6,086 nt of DNA from Acidimicrobiaceae bacterium. Lineage in GTDB: Bacteria > Actinomycetota > Acidimicrobiia > Acidimicrobiales > Ilumatobacteraceae. A program made the position numbers and the translations under genes. The first letter of the stretch is position 1. Each line of letters begins with the position of its first letter. The stretch spans positions 1-6,086 of the forward strand of contig CANGZK010000069.1 of the NCBI GenBank assembly GCA_947458565.1, given 5' to 3'. The notes beneath the pieces were generated by a model that did no database searches, was not told the origin of the DNA, and saw only the letters and a program-made list of their open reading frames with translations. Below, piece by piece: positions 1-5,229 of the stretch.

Positions 1-96
1 CCAGTCATACACGGCTCCAACATCAAGTTGCGCAGCAGTGATTTCAAGCCACACGTTGCTGTCTTGAGAGAATTCGCGGTGTGACATCACTTTCAT
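1..96 (-). CDS. moaE: Molybdopterin synthase catalytic (large) subunit MoaE, N-terminal fragment, cut by window edge
   Basis: An open frame of 32 codons runs from ATG at 96 to the left edge without a stop. It ends in the string WLEITAAQLDVGAVYDW. This resembles the N-terminus of MoaE, where a short beta strand (I-T-x-x-x-L-D-V-G) leads into a helix before the conserved core. MoaE pairs with the sulfur carrier MoaD and inserts two sulfurs into precursor Z (cPMP) to make molybdopterin in the cytoplasm. The catalytic lysines lie beyond the window, so activity cannot be judged. In-frame alternative starts are GTG at 90 and ATG at 87. None has a strong Shine-Dalgarno sequence; ATG 96 is preceded by CGGGTACG. 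The gene is divergent from the DUF2342 gene, with 56 bases between starts. The assignment rests on about 15 informative residues. It is probable rather than certain, and the coding nature of this stretch is more secure than the name. Confidence 0.6.
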   Translation of the reverse strand, partial: MKVMSHREFSQDSNVWLEITAAQLDVGAVYDW

Positions 97-126
97 CGTA
101 CCCGAGGTTGTGGATGGTCAATTAGT

Positions 127-138
127 TTAAAATTTTAA
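127..138. repeat. 12-bp perfect AT palindrome TTAAAATTTTAA
   Basis: TTAAAATTTTAA equals its own reverse complement. It sits in the divergent spacer and overlaps the likely -10 element. A run of A and T this short can be self-complementary by chance, so a regulatory role is only possible. Its position next to a second palindrome makes it worth recording. Confidence 0.5.
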
Positions 139-141
139 TAG

Positions 142-151
142 GCTCTAGAGC
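142..151. repeat. 10-bp perfect palindrome GCTCTAGAGC abutting the start codon
   Basis: GCTCTAGAGC is its own reverse complement and contains CTAG, a tetramer that is rare in many bacterial genomes. It ends one base before the GTG start at 153 and three bases after the AT palindrome. A protein bound here would cover the translation start and the likely transcription start of the DUF2342 gene, so it could be an operator. It also occupies the place where a Shine-Dalgarno would be expected, and no clear one is present. Confidence 0.45.
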
Positions 152-152
152 G

Positions 153-1367
153 GTGAGCAATAACCCCGACGAACAACCATTTGCTGGAATCCCCCTTTTC
201 GGCGACCTAGCAAAGGCAATGGCAGGCCAAGGTCCACTTCAGTGGGATGTTGCGCGACAAGTAGCGATCTCGACAGCAACGAATGGCACCAACACTGAAG
301 CAAATGTTGATCCAACTTCTCGCGTGAGCCTCGAGCAACTCGCACCAATTGCCGACATGCACGTGCGCAACTACACCGGATTAGCTACTGGCACTGGCAC
401 AGCACTTCCCAACATCGTTGTCACCAATCACTCCACGTGGGTACACCACACACTCGAGTCCTACAAGCCGCTCTTCACGCAACTTGCTACCGCTCTTAGT
501 AACCCAAGTGTTGATGCTCCGATGCCTGGCACCGAGCTCAAGATAGATACGGATATGGAGTCCGATCAGATTGCGGCAATGATGTCGTCGCTCAACAAGA
601 TGATGGCACCAGCGATGATGGGTATGTCGATCGGATCCATGATCGGACAACTCTCACTTCGTGCTTTCGGTCAATACGACTTGCCGATTCCACGTGAACC
701 ACAAAATCAACTTCTTCTCGTTGCAATCAATGTTGAGCAGTTTGCAAACGACTGGAGCATTGCAGTTGACGACATGCGCATGTGGGTATTAATCCACGAG
801 CTCACATCTCACGCCGTGCTCAGCGTCAATCATGTTCGTGATTCGATCAATCAACAGATCAGTAAATACATTGCCGGCTTTCGACCAAACCCAAACGCGC
901 TGATGGACAGACTCACGACAATGGACCTCGGTACCAGTGACCCGATGGCAATGATGCAAAAATTTCTCACAGACCCGACCATCATCTTGGGTGCAGTTCG
1001 TTCACCTGAACAAGAGCGACAAGCTCCAGTCCTAGACGCAATGATTGCTTCAGTTATTGGCTATATCGACCACAGTGTGGACGCAATTTCATCACTGGTT
1101 TTGGGTGGCGGTGCGCAGATTGCAGAAGCAGTGCGCAGACGACGTGTTGAATCTGCTCCCCATGACTCATTTGTTGAGCAACTTCTGGGCTTGCGCCTTA
1201 CCCGCCAGCAAGTTGAACGCGGGCACGCCTTTGCGGAAGGTGTCACCGAGCGCGCTGGGCATGATGGCCTGTCTCAGCTCTTTACTCAGGCGGGCAATTT
1301 GCCTACACCTAACGAGTTAGATGCTCCTGGTCTGTGGCTTGCTCGCATTGAGTTGCAAGACAAATAG
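153..1367 (+). CDS. DUF2342 family protein (zinc-dependent metalloprotease-like, putative hydrolase) with altered metal-binding motif
   Basis: This 404-residue protein starts at GTG and ends at TAG. Its architecture is that of the actinobacterial DUF2342 family: an N-terminal G-I-P-x-F-G-D-L string (12-19), Q-G-P-x-Q-W-D-x-A-R-Q (26-36), a methionine-rich segment (143-163), G-Q-Y-D-L-P-I-P (173-180), and the C-terminal L-P-T-P-x-E-L-D-A-P-G-L-W-L-A-R-I (383-399). Length and both ends look complete. Family members are described as zincin-like with unknown substrate; no signal peptide is visible, so it is probably cytoplasmic. The region expected to hold HEXXH reads H215-E-L-T-S219-H220, so the fifth position is serine and the next histidine is one residue late. 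Further on, V-I-G-Y-I-D-H (301-307) has isoleucine where relatives I recall have glutamate. If the site is aligned correctly, metal binding is impaired and this may be a pseudoenzyme. Its last 51 bases overlap the convergent MFS gene. Confidence 0.85.
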   Translation: MSNNPDEQPFAGIPLFGDLAKAMAGQGPLQWDVARQVAISTATNGTNTEANVDPTSRVSLEQLAPIADMHVRNYTGLATGTGTALPNIVVTNHSTWVHHTLESYKPLFTQLATALSNPSVDAPMPGTELKIDTDMESDQIAAMMSSLNKMMAPAMMGMSIGSMIGQLSLRAFGQYDLPIPREPQNQLLLVAINVEQFANDWSIAVDDMRMWVLIHELTSHAVLSVNHVRDSINQQISKYIAGFRPNPNALMDRLTTMDLGTSDPMAMMQKFLTDPTIILGAVRSPEQERQAPVLDAMIASVIGYIDHSVDAISSLVLGGGAQIAEAVRRRRVESAPHDSFVEQLLGLRLTRQQVERGHAFAEGVTERAGHDGLSQLFTQAGNLPTPNELDAPGLWLARIELQDK

Positions 1368-2477
1368 CAGCGACGCAACTGCCGAACCAACGCCAACAAT
1401 CAAAAAGCCAACTGCTCCTGGTGGCGTTGCGATAACCGCAAGTAGGCCGGCTATTACCCATGCGATTTGATTGCGCGTTTCGTAACGCACAAATGTTCGC
1501 GCACGGTTTACATCTGGTGCTTTTGATTGCACTGTCGACTCAAAAGCGAGTCGCCCAATCGAACCGACTCCATTTACAACACCGGCCAGAATAATTCCCG
1601 CAGTAATTCCACCAAAATATCCAGCGACAAGACCACCAATGCAAACACTTGCGACACAGAGTTGAAGCATTCTTTGTTCGTGAATGCGCCGACGCAGCAA
1701 TGGACCAATGGCATTGGCAGCGAATGTGCTGAGCGAACAAACTACAACCGCAAGACCAAACCAAGCAGTGCCAGCTTTTTGATCGCGTAACCAAAAAGCT
1801 AAATGAAAAAACATAAAACCAACGGCGCCACGTAAAAGCAGCATGACAAATGCGGCTTGACGAATTTCAGGTTCATGAAGCTCGTGTTTCTCAATTTCTT
1901 GCATCGTGTTTGGGACTGCCGCAATGTGCTGCGGCAGTGCAAGCGCTGCGATGCCCGCACAAGCAAATGCACAAGCCGACAACCCGAGTGACAATCTGGT
2001 GTCGATAAGTTGCAACAAAACTGCTGGAGCTCCACCAAGAAAACCAACCACACTGGTCAGTCGCCCAAGTTTTCCGTTGGCCGCCATCAATTGCTCGTCG
2101 CCGTCTACAACCGTAGGCATAATCGCCGATCGCGAGACCCCATACGTCTTGGCCAGCACTAGCGACAGAAATGCCAGTGGAAACAATGCAAGTGAGTTCA
2201 GCCACTTCATCATCGCTATCAACACGATCGCACGCATCAATCCAACAAGACACACCGTGATGCGACGGCCGCCTGGCAAACGATCGATGTACGGCCCGAT
2301 AATCGGCGCGAGCACAGCAAAGGGAGCAAGGCTGATAGCCAAAAACAGAATTACTTTTGAACGTGCAGCATCAGGGCTAATTGATAAAAAGAGTGAGTCG
2401 GCCAAAGAAACCGCAAGAGCAGCCTCGCCAACCACCATCAGCACATGTACGCGTGACAGCCGCGTAAGGGGGCTCAC
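1317..2477 (-). CDS. Major facilitator superfamily (MFS) transporter, substrate unknown
   Basis: This 386-residue integral membrane protein starts at GTG (2477) and ends at TAA. About twelve hydrophobic segments can be placed near residues 12-33, 42-62, 74-92, 95-113, 142-158, 163-182, 208-230, 236-258, 270-288, 290-310, 336-352 and 355-376. A charged cytoplasmic loop (about 183-207) divides the two halves. The loop after helix 2 reads G-P-Y-I-D-R-L-P-G-G-R-R (61-72), a variant of MFS motif A. The string R-Y-E-T-R-N-Q-x-A-W-V (331-341) resembles the MFS halves that some actinobacteria carry fused to a thymidylate kinase, but no kinase domain is present here. The start lies 32 bases after the response regulator stop; no ATG, GTG or TTG occurs in frame in that gap, and the Shine-Dalgarno is weak. 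Co-transcription with the phosphate regulators suggests a link to phosphate stress, but nothing in the protein shows the cargo. Confidence 0.85.
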   Translation of the reverse strand: MSPLTRLSRVHVLMVVGEAALAVSLADSLFLSISPDAARSKVILFLAISLAPFAVLAPIIGPYIDRLPGGRRITVCLVGLMRAIVLIAMMKWLNSLALFPLAFLSLVLAKTYGVSRSAIMPTVVDGDEQLMAANGKLGRLTSVVGFLGGAPAVLLQLIDTRLSLGLSACAFACAGIAALALPQHIAAVPNTMQEIEKHELHEPEIRQAAFVMLLLRGAVGFMFFHLAFWLRDQKAGTAWFGLAVVVCSLSTFAANAIGPLLRRRIHEQRMLQLCVASVCIGGLVAGYFGGITAGIILAGVVNGVGSIGRLAFESTVQSKAPDVNRARTFVRYETRNQIAWVIAGLLAVIATPPGAVGFLIVGVGSAVASLLFVLQLNASKPQTRSI

Positions 2478-2509
2478 TGGCGCGAGGCCCGTATGTCTAT
2501 TTTGCGTTG

Positions 2510-3229
2510 CTATGCGCTCATTTTCTCATACTTATAGCCAAGCCCACGGATGGTGACCAACCGAGTTGGATTGGCTGGCTCGGATTCAATTTTGCTGCGC
2601 AAACGCTTGATATGTACGTCAAGCGTTTTGGTATCACCGTAATAATCTGCGCCCCACACTCGATCAATCAGCGTTTCTCGAGTCATTACCCTTCCGGCAT
2701 TAGCAACGAGCACGTACAACAACTCAAATTCTTTAAGTGGAAGTTTGGTCACGACGCCGCGAACTGTCACGACGTGCTGTTCTGGATCGATTGCTACGTC
2801 CCCGATCGAGACAGTGCCAAAACCTACTTCGTCAATCTCTGTTGGAGTCAATGAGCTGCGGCGCAGTGCGGCCCGAATGCGCGCCACAAGTTCGCGCAGT
2901 CGATAGGGCTTGACAATGTAGTCATCAGCGCCAACCTCAAGACCAATGATCGTGTCAATCTCTGATCCTTTTGCTGAAACCATGATGATTGGAACCTGGC
3001 TTTTTTTACGAATTTCACGACATACATCGGTACCCGAAACTTTTGGCAACATCACGTCCAGCAAAATGATGTCCGGATTGATTTTGTCAAACATAGACAG
3101 AGCTTCTGCACCATCTTTGGCAACACTGACACGAAACCCTTCACGCTTCAAACCAATATCCAGCGCTTCAATAAATGACTCTTCGTCTTCGACAACAAAG
3201 ACCATCGGTAATTCAGTTGGCTGACTCAT
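2510..3229 (-). CDS. regX3: OmpR/PhoB-family response regulator, RegX3-like, probable phosphate regulon activator
   Basis: This 239-residue regulator has a receiver domain (about 9-122) and a C-terminal winged helix (about 140-236). The receiver shows the acidic pair E14-D15, the phospho-acceptor D58 in L-L-D-V-M-L-P, S85, Y104 and K107 in D-D-Y-I-V-K-P. The segment S-E-I-D-x-x-x-G-L-E-x-G-A-D-D-Y is very close to mycobacterial RegX3. The DNA-binding domain shows K-E-F-E-L-L, the helix around R-E-T-L-I-D-R-V-W-G, the recognition helix T-L-D-V-H-I-K-R-L-R-S-K-I and the wing R-G-L-G-Y-K-Y. Phosphorylated by the adjacent kinase, it would bind direct repeats upstream of Pho genes. The start is ATG, two bases after the kinase stop, with GAGGA six bases ahead. 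The pair is probably translationally coupled. Other OmpR-family functions remain possible, but the phoU and ppk neighbours favour phosphate control. It could equally be named phoP or phoB. Confidence 0.92.
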   Translation of the reverse strand: MSQPTELPMVFVVEDEESFIEALDIGLKREGFRVSVAKDGAEALSMFDKINPDIILLDVMLPKVSGTDVCREIRKKSQVPIIMVSAKGSEIDTIIGLEVGADDYIVKPYRLRELVARIRAALRRSSLTPTEIDEVGFGTVSIGDVAIDPEQHVVTVRGVVTKLPLKEFELLYVLVANAGRVMTRETLIDRVWGADYYGDTKTLDVHIKRLRSKIESEPANPTRLVTIRGLGYKYEKMSA

Positions 3230-3231
3230 TT

Positions 3232-4374
3232 TTAATCCTCTTGATCCTTTTGGTCTTTTTGACGGGGTAACACAACAGTGAAGGTTGCACCTTCACCCTC
3301 ATTTGACTTCAATTCAATTTTTCCTCCGTGGTTGTCGACAATATGTCGCACGATTGACAAACCCAGTCCTGTTCCCCCTGTTGATCGGCTTCGCGCCCTG
3401 TCAACTCGATAGAAACGTTCAAAAATTCGTTCATGATCTTTTGGAGCGATTCCCAAGCCTTGATCAACAACTGCAACTGTCAAATCGTCAACTCGCACAT
3501 CACCAATAATTTTGACAAGTCGATCTTCGTCGCTGTACTTAATCGCATTCTCAACAAGGTTAGAAAATGCCGAAACGAGCTGGCTTCGATCCCCAAAAAC
3601 TTCAGCAGTAAAATTGCCGCTCGTCACGAGTTCGACTTTGTGGCGTCGAGCGCCGTCTTGCGCAAGTGCAACCACCTCTTTGATGACACCGTTCAATTCG
3701 ATTCGTTCCCATTCAGATGAACGCCCAAATTCAATCCGCGAAAGATCGAGCAGGTCATTCACGATGCCTGCCATCCGAAAAGATTCGCGAACGATTCGTT
3801 CTGCCAACTGCTTCATTACTGCTGGGTCGGTTTCATCCATCATCGTGTCGCCAAGGGCCGCGATGCCACCGATTGGTGTTTTCAATTCGTGACTTAGATT
3901 TGCTACGAAATCAGTGCGAACGGTGTCAATTCGAACTCGATCGGTGGTGTCTTCGATCGTCACGACTACGCCATCATCATTCAATCGTTGTGATTGCAAC
4001 TGAAAGAAACGGTCAGGTGGGCCGGCAACCTGCATTGATTTGTTCTGTTCGCCAATCTCGATTGTCTCTTTTACAAGTGCGATAACTGCCTCGTCCACCA
4101 AAATATCCACATGACGAACTCCGGTCATCTCTGTGGCAATTCGATTTCGAAGTAGTTCACCGTCGAGTCCACGACTAATCACAACACCAATTGGAAGAAG
4201 ATCAAATGCTTTCAGCATCTGTTCATCAACTACTTTCGCTGCTGCATCGAGAGGCAAATTTGTTTCAGTCCGAACTGTGCCGTCTGATCGGCGCGAGTGC
4301 GAGAATTTCCTACCAAAAATTGCTCCAGCGATAAGTGCTACCGCCACGCAAGTGACAAACCAGATGGTCGTCAT
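3232..4374 (-). CDS. senX3: SenX3/PhoR-like sensor histidine kinase, partner of the RegX3-like regulator
   Basis: This 380-residue kinase has one membrane helix (about 4-20) followed by basic residues, a PAS-like cytoplasmic region (about 52-148), a HisKA dimerization domain and a HATPase_c domain. The H box S-H162-E-L-K-T-P carries the autophosphorylated histidine. The N box is N272-L-V-E-N276-A-I-K-Y-S, the G1 box V-V-D304-Q-G-L-G-I-A, the F box I-F-E-R-F-Y-R (317-323) and the G2 box G-T-G-L-G-L-S (334-340). The R-A-R-S-R-x-T-G-G-x-G-L-G-L stretch is close to SenX3. All catalytic motifs look intact. There is no periplasmic sensor loop, so the signal probably comes from inside the cell or through PhoU and the phosphate transporter, as known for PhoR/SenX3. 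The start is ATG 18 bases after the phoU stop; a good Shine-Dalgarno is not seen. The C-terminus ends in a short Q-K/E-D repeat. Confidence 0.92.
   Translation of the reverse strand: MTTIWFVTCVAVALIAGAIFGRKFSHSRRSDGTVRTETNLPLDAAAKVVDEQMLKAFDLLPIGVVISRGLDGELLRNRIATEMTGVRHVDILVDEAVIALVKETIEIGEQNKSMQVAGPPDRFFQLQSQRLNDDGVVVTIEDTTDRVRIDTVRTDFVANLSHELKTPIGGIAALGDTMMDETDPAVMKQLAERIVRESFRMAGIVNDLLDLSRIEFGRSSEWERIELNGVIKEVVALAQDGARRHKVELVTSGNFTAEVFGDRSQLVSAFSNLVENAIKYSDEDRLVKIIGDVRVDDLTVAVVDQGLGIAPKDHERIFERFYRVDRARSRSTGGTGLGLSIVRHIVDNHGGKIELKSNEGEGATFTVVLPRQKDQKDQED
3235..3261 (-). repeat. Three tandem 9-base units at the end of the kinase gene, coding (Gln-Lys/Glu-Asp)x3
   Basis: On the minus strand the last nine sense codons read CAAAAAGAC, CAAAAGGAT and CAAGAGGAT. 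These are three imperfect copies of a 9-base unit coding Q-K-D, Q-K-D, Q-E-D. The last unit also contains the GAGGA that serves the next gene. The tail lies beyond the HATPase fold and is probably a disordered charged extension produced by slippage duplication. Confidence 0.7.
3236..3240 (-). promoter_or_regulatory. Ribosome binding site GAGGA for the response regulator, inside the kinase gene
   Basis: The minus strand reads GAGGATTAAAAATG, where TAA ends the kinase and ATG starts the regulator. GAGGA lies six bases before the ATG and within the last codons of the kinase. It fixes the regulator start and implies coupled translation of the pair. It is the best Shine-Dalgarno in the window. Confidence 0.75.
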
Positions 4375-4392
4375 AGCAAATTCACTGCAGAA

Positions 4393-5118
4393 TTACGACG
4401 AAGAATCTGATGATGATTGCGAGTCACCAGAGTGCCGAGCCTTGAAGCGCGCAGCACCACGATGTTCTGGCAGGACACCTGTGAGAATAAATTGAGTTCG
4501 TTCGCCAACGTTTACGGCATGGTCGCCAATGCGCTCGTAGAATCGGCCGATGATTGCGAGTTGAACGGCAACCTGAACATCCATTTTTCCTCGAGCATGA
4601 CACTCAAAAATTTCTTGGATGAACTGCCGGTGTAGACCGTCCAAAAATGAGTCCATGTCGTCAATGGCTGCAGCCTTGGGTGCATCACTTGACTCAAAGG
4701 CGTCCATTGCGGAGATAAACAGTTGCTGGGCCTGCTCGCTCATTTTGGAGATTAAGCCACGCAACACTGGATCAATGTCATGACCATAAATTCGTCGCGC
4801 ACCTTTGCAGATGTTGACGGCCAAGTCGGCAGATCGTTCAAGTTCACCAGTGATCTTGATAGTCGAAACCAATTGACGCAAATCTCCTGCTACAGGTGCC
4901 TGCAGAGCAAGTTGCTGAAAGCACTGGTCTTCAATGTCTACTGCGCGAGCATCAATCTCGTCATCGGCTTGCACCAAATAGTCGGCGCCTTCTAGATCGC
5001 CACTCAGCAACACAGCAGTTGCTCGAGGTATGGCTTCAATTACCGAGGCTCCAAGTCGAATTACTTGGTCACGAATGGCATCAACTTCTTGATGAAACGT
5101 CTTACGTAATTCGTCCAT
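4393..5118 (-). CDS. phoU: Phosphate signalling regulator PhoU
   Basis: This 241-residue protein has two PhoU three-helix repeats. Each carries the family signature on its third helix: E-L-E-R-S-A-D-L-A-V-N-I (92-103) and F-Y-E-R-I-G-D-H-A-V-N-V (193-204). The acidic residues are the metal-cluster ligands known in PhoU structures. PhoU is a cytoplasmic negative regulator that links the Pst transporter to the PhoR-type kinase and limits phosphate uptake when phosphate is plentiful. I chose ATG at 5118 because M-D-E-L-R-K-x-F-H is the usual family start. The frame stays open to a TTG at 5136, which would add M-I-E-S-W-P and lies next to the hairpin U-tract. A serine- and aspartate-rich tail (229-241) ends the protein and is not part of the fold. 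The gene lies directly before its likely target kinase, which supports joint regulation. Confidence 0.93.
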   Translation of the reverse strand: MDELRKTFHQEVDAIRDQVIRLGASVIEAIPRATAVLLSGDLEGADYLVQADDEIDARAVDIEDQCFQQLALQAPVAGDLRQLVSTIKITGELERSADLAVNICKGARRIYGHDIDPVLRGLISKMSEQAQQLFISAMDAFESSDAPKAAAIDDMDSFLDGLHRQFIQEIFECHARGKMDVQVAVQLAIIGRFYERIGDHAVNVGERTQFILTGVLPEHRGAARFKARHSGDSQSSSDSSS

Positions 5119-5134
5119 TGGCCAGCTTTCTATC

Positions 5135-5159
5135 AAAAAATCTGCTGAATGGCAGATTT
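5135..5159 (-). terminator. Hairpin with U-tract between ppk and phoU: intrinsic terminator or attenuator
   Basis: On the minus strand AAATCTGC (5159-5152) and GCAGATTT (5145-5138) form a perfect 8-bp stem around the 6-base loop CATTCA. Together with the stem end, six T residues (5140-5135) follow. This is the layout of a Rho-independent terminator, though the stem is short and three of its pairs are A-T. It lies 70 bases after the ppk stop and only 16 bases before the phoU ATG. Read on the plus strand it would have only a TTT tail. Confidence 0.55.
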
Positions 5160-5229
5160 GCTCTACATAAAACCTACACGCACGAGGTAAAACCTGTCTG
5201 AACGTCAGATTACGAACAAGTTAACCGCT
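5160..5229 (-). promoter_or_regulatory. Leader region of the phoU-senX3-regX3 operon with direct repeats and a palindrome
   Basis: This stretch lies between the ppk stop and the hairpin and probably holds the phoU promoter and its operator. Two exact copies of TAAAACCT (plus-strand reading) sit at 5168-5175 and 5188-5195, start to start 20 bases apart. This puts them on the same face of the helix, as expected for OmpR/PhoB-type regulators that bind direct repeats. The minus strand also reads GTTCAGAC and GTTTTACC ten bases apart (from about 5203 and 5193), loosely like actinobacterial PHO-box half sites. A 13-bp palindrome lies at 5197-5209. No convincing -35/-10 pair could be chosen. Confidence 0.35.
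5197..5209. repeat. 13-bp palindrome TCTGA-ACG-TCAGA upstream of phoU
   Basis: TCTGA and TCAGA are perfect inverted 5-base arms around ACG. The element sits about 20 bases after the end of ppk and 79 bases before the phoU ATG, a place where an operator could act. It is too short and lacks a U-tract to be a terminator. Confidence 0.4.

Larger units (their letters stand above)
97..152. promoter_or_regulatory. Divergent intergenic region with probable promoter core between moaE and the DUF2342 gene
   Basis: This 56-base spacer separates two divergent starts, so it must carry the signals for both unless transcription enters from outside. Its middle is very AT-rich. TAAAAT at 128-133 matches five of six positions of a -10 box for the plus strand, 20 bases before the GTG. 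The surrounding palindrome gives the same TAAAAT on the minus strand. No good -35 hexamer lies at the right distance on either strand; AGGTTG at 105-110 is the nearest plus-strand candidate. The promoter call is inference from position and composition. Confidence 0.4.

Noticed and set aside
145..650. Two minus-strand frames within the DUF2342 gene
   Set aside because: His/Arg/Ser-rich translations without homology features, opposite a gene with clear family motifs along its whole length.
1891..2253. Minus-strand frame of 120 codons inside the MFS gene
   Set aside because: It is an alternative frame of the same strand with Cys/Trp/Arg-rich composition typical of out-of-frame translation.
2478..2509. 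Possible terminator or promoter between the response regulator and the MFS gene
   Set aside because: The 32 bases contain only a weak GC-rich self-complementary stretch without a U-tract and no -35/-10 pair.
1906..2556. Long open frame of 216 codons on the plus strand
   Set aside because: It lies antisense across the MFS gene, has a low-complexity Ser/Ala/Thr/Arg-rich composition and no recognisable domain, and runs into the response regulator. It is a shadow of the MFS gene.
3512..3892. Plus-strand frames opposite the histidine kinase
   Set aside because: Ser/Arg-rich translations with no motif, fully covered by the intact kinase on the minus strand.
5119..5136. TTG at 5136 as the phoU start
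   Set aside because: The family normally begins at M-D-E-L-R-K, which is ATG 5118 here. The extra six residues look non-conserved, and the TTG overlaps the U-tract of the hairpin. It is kept only as an alternative.
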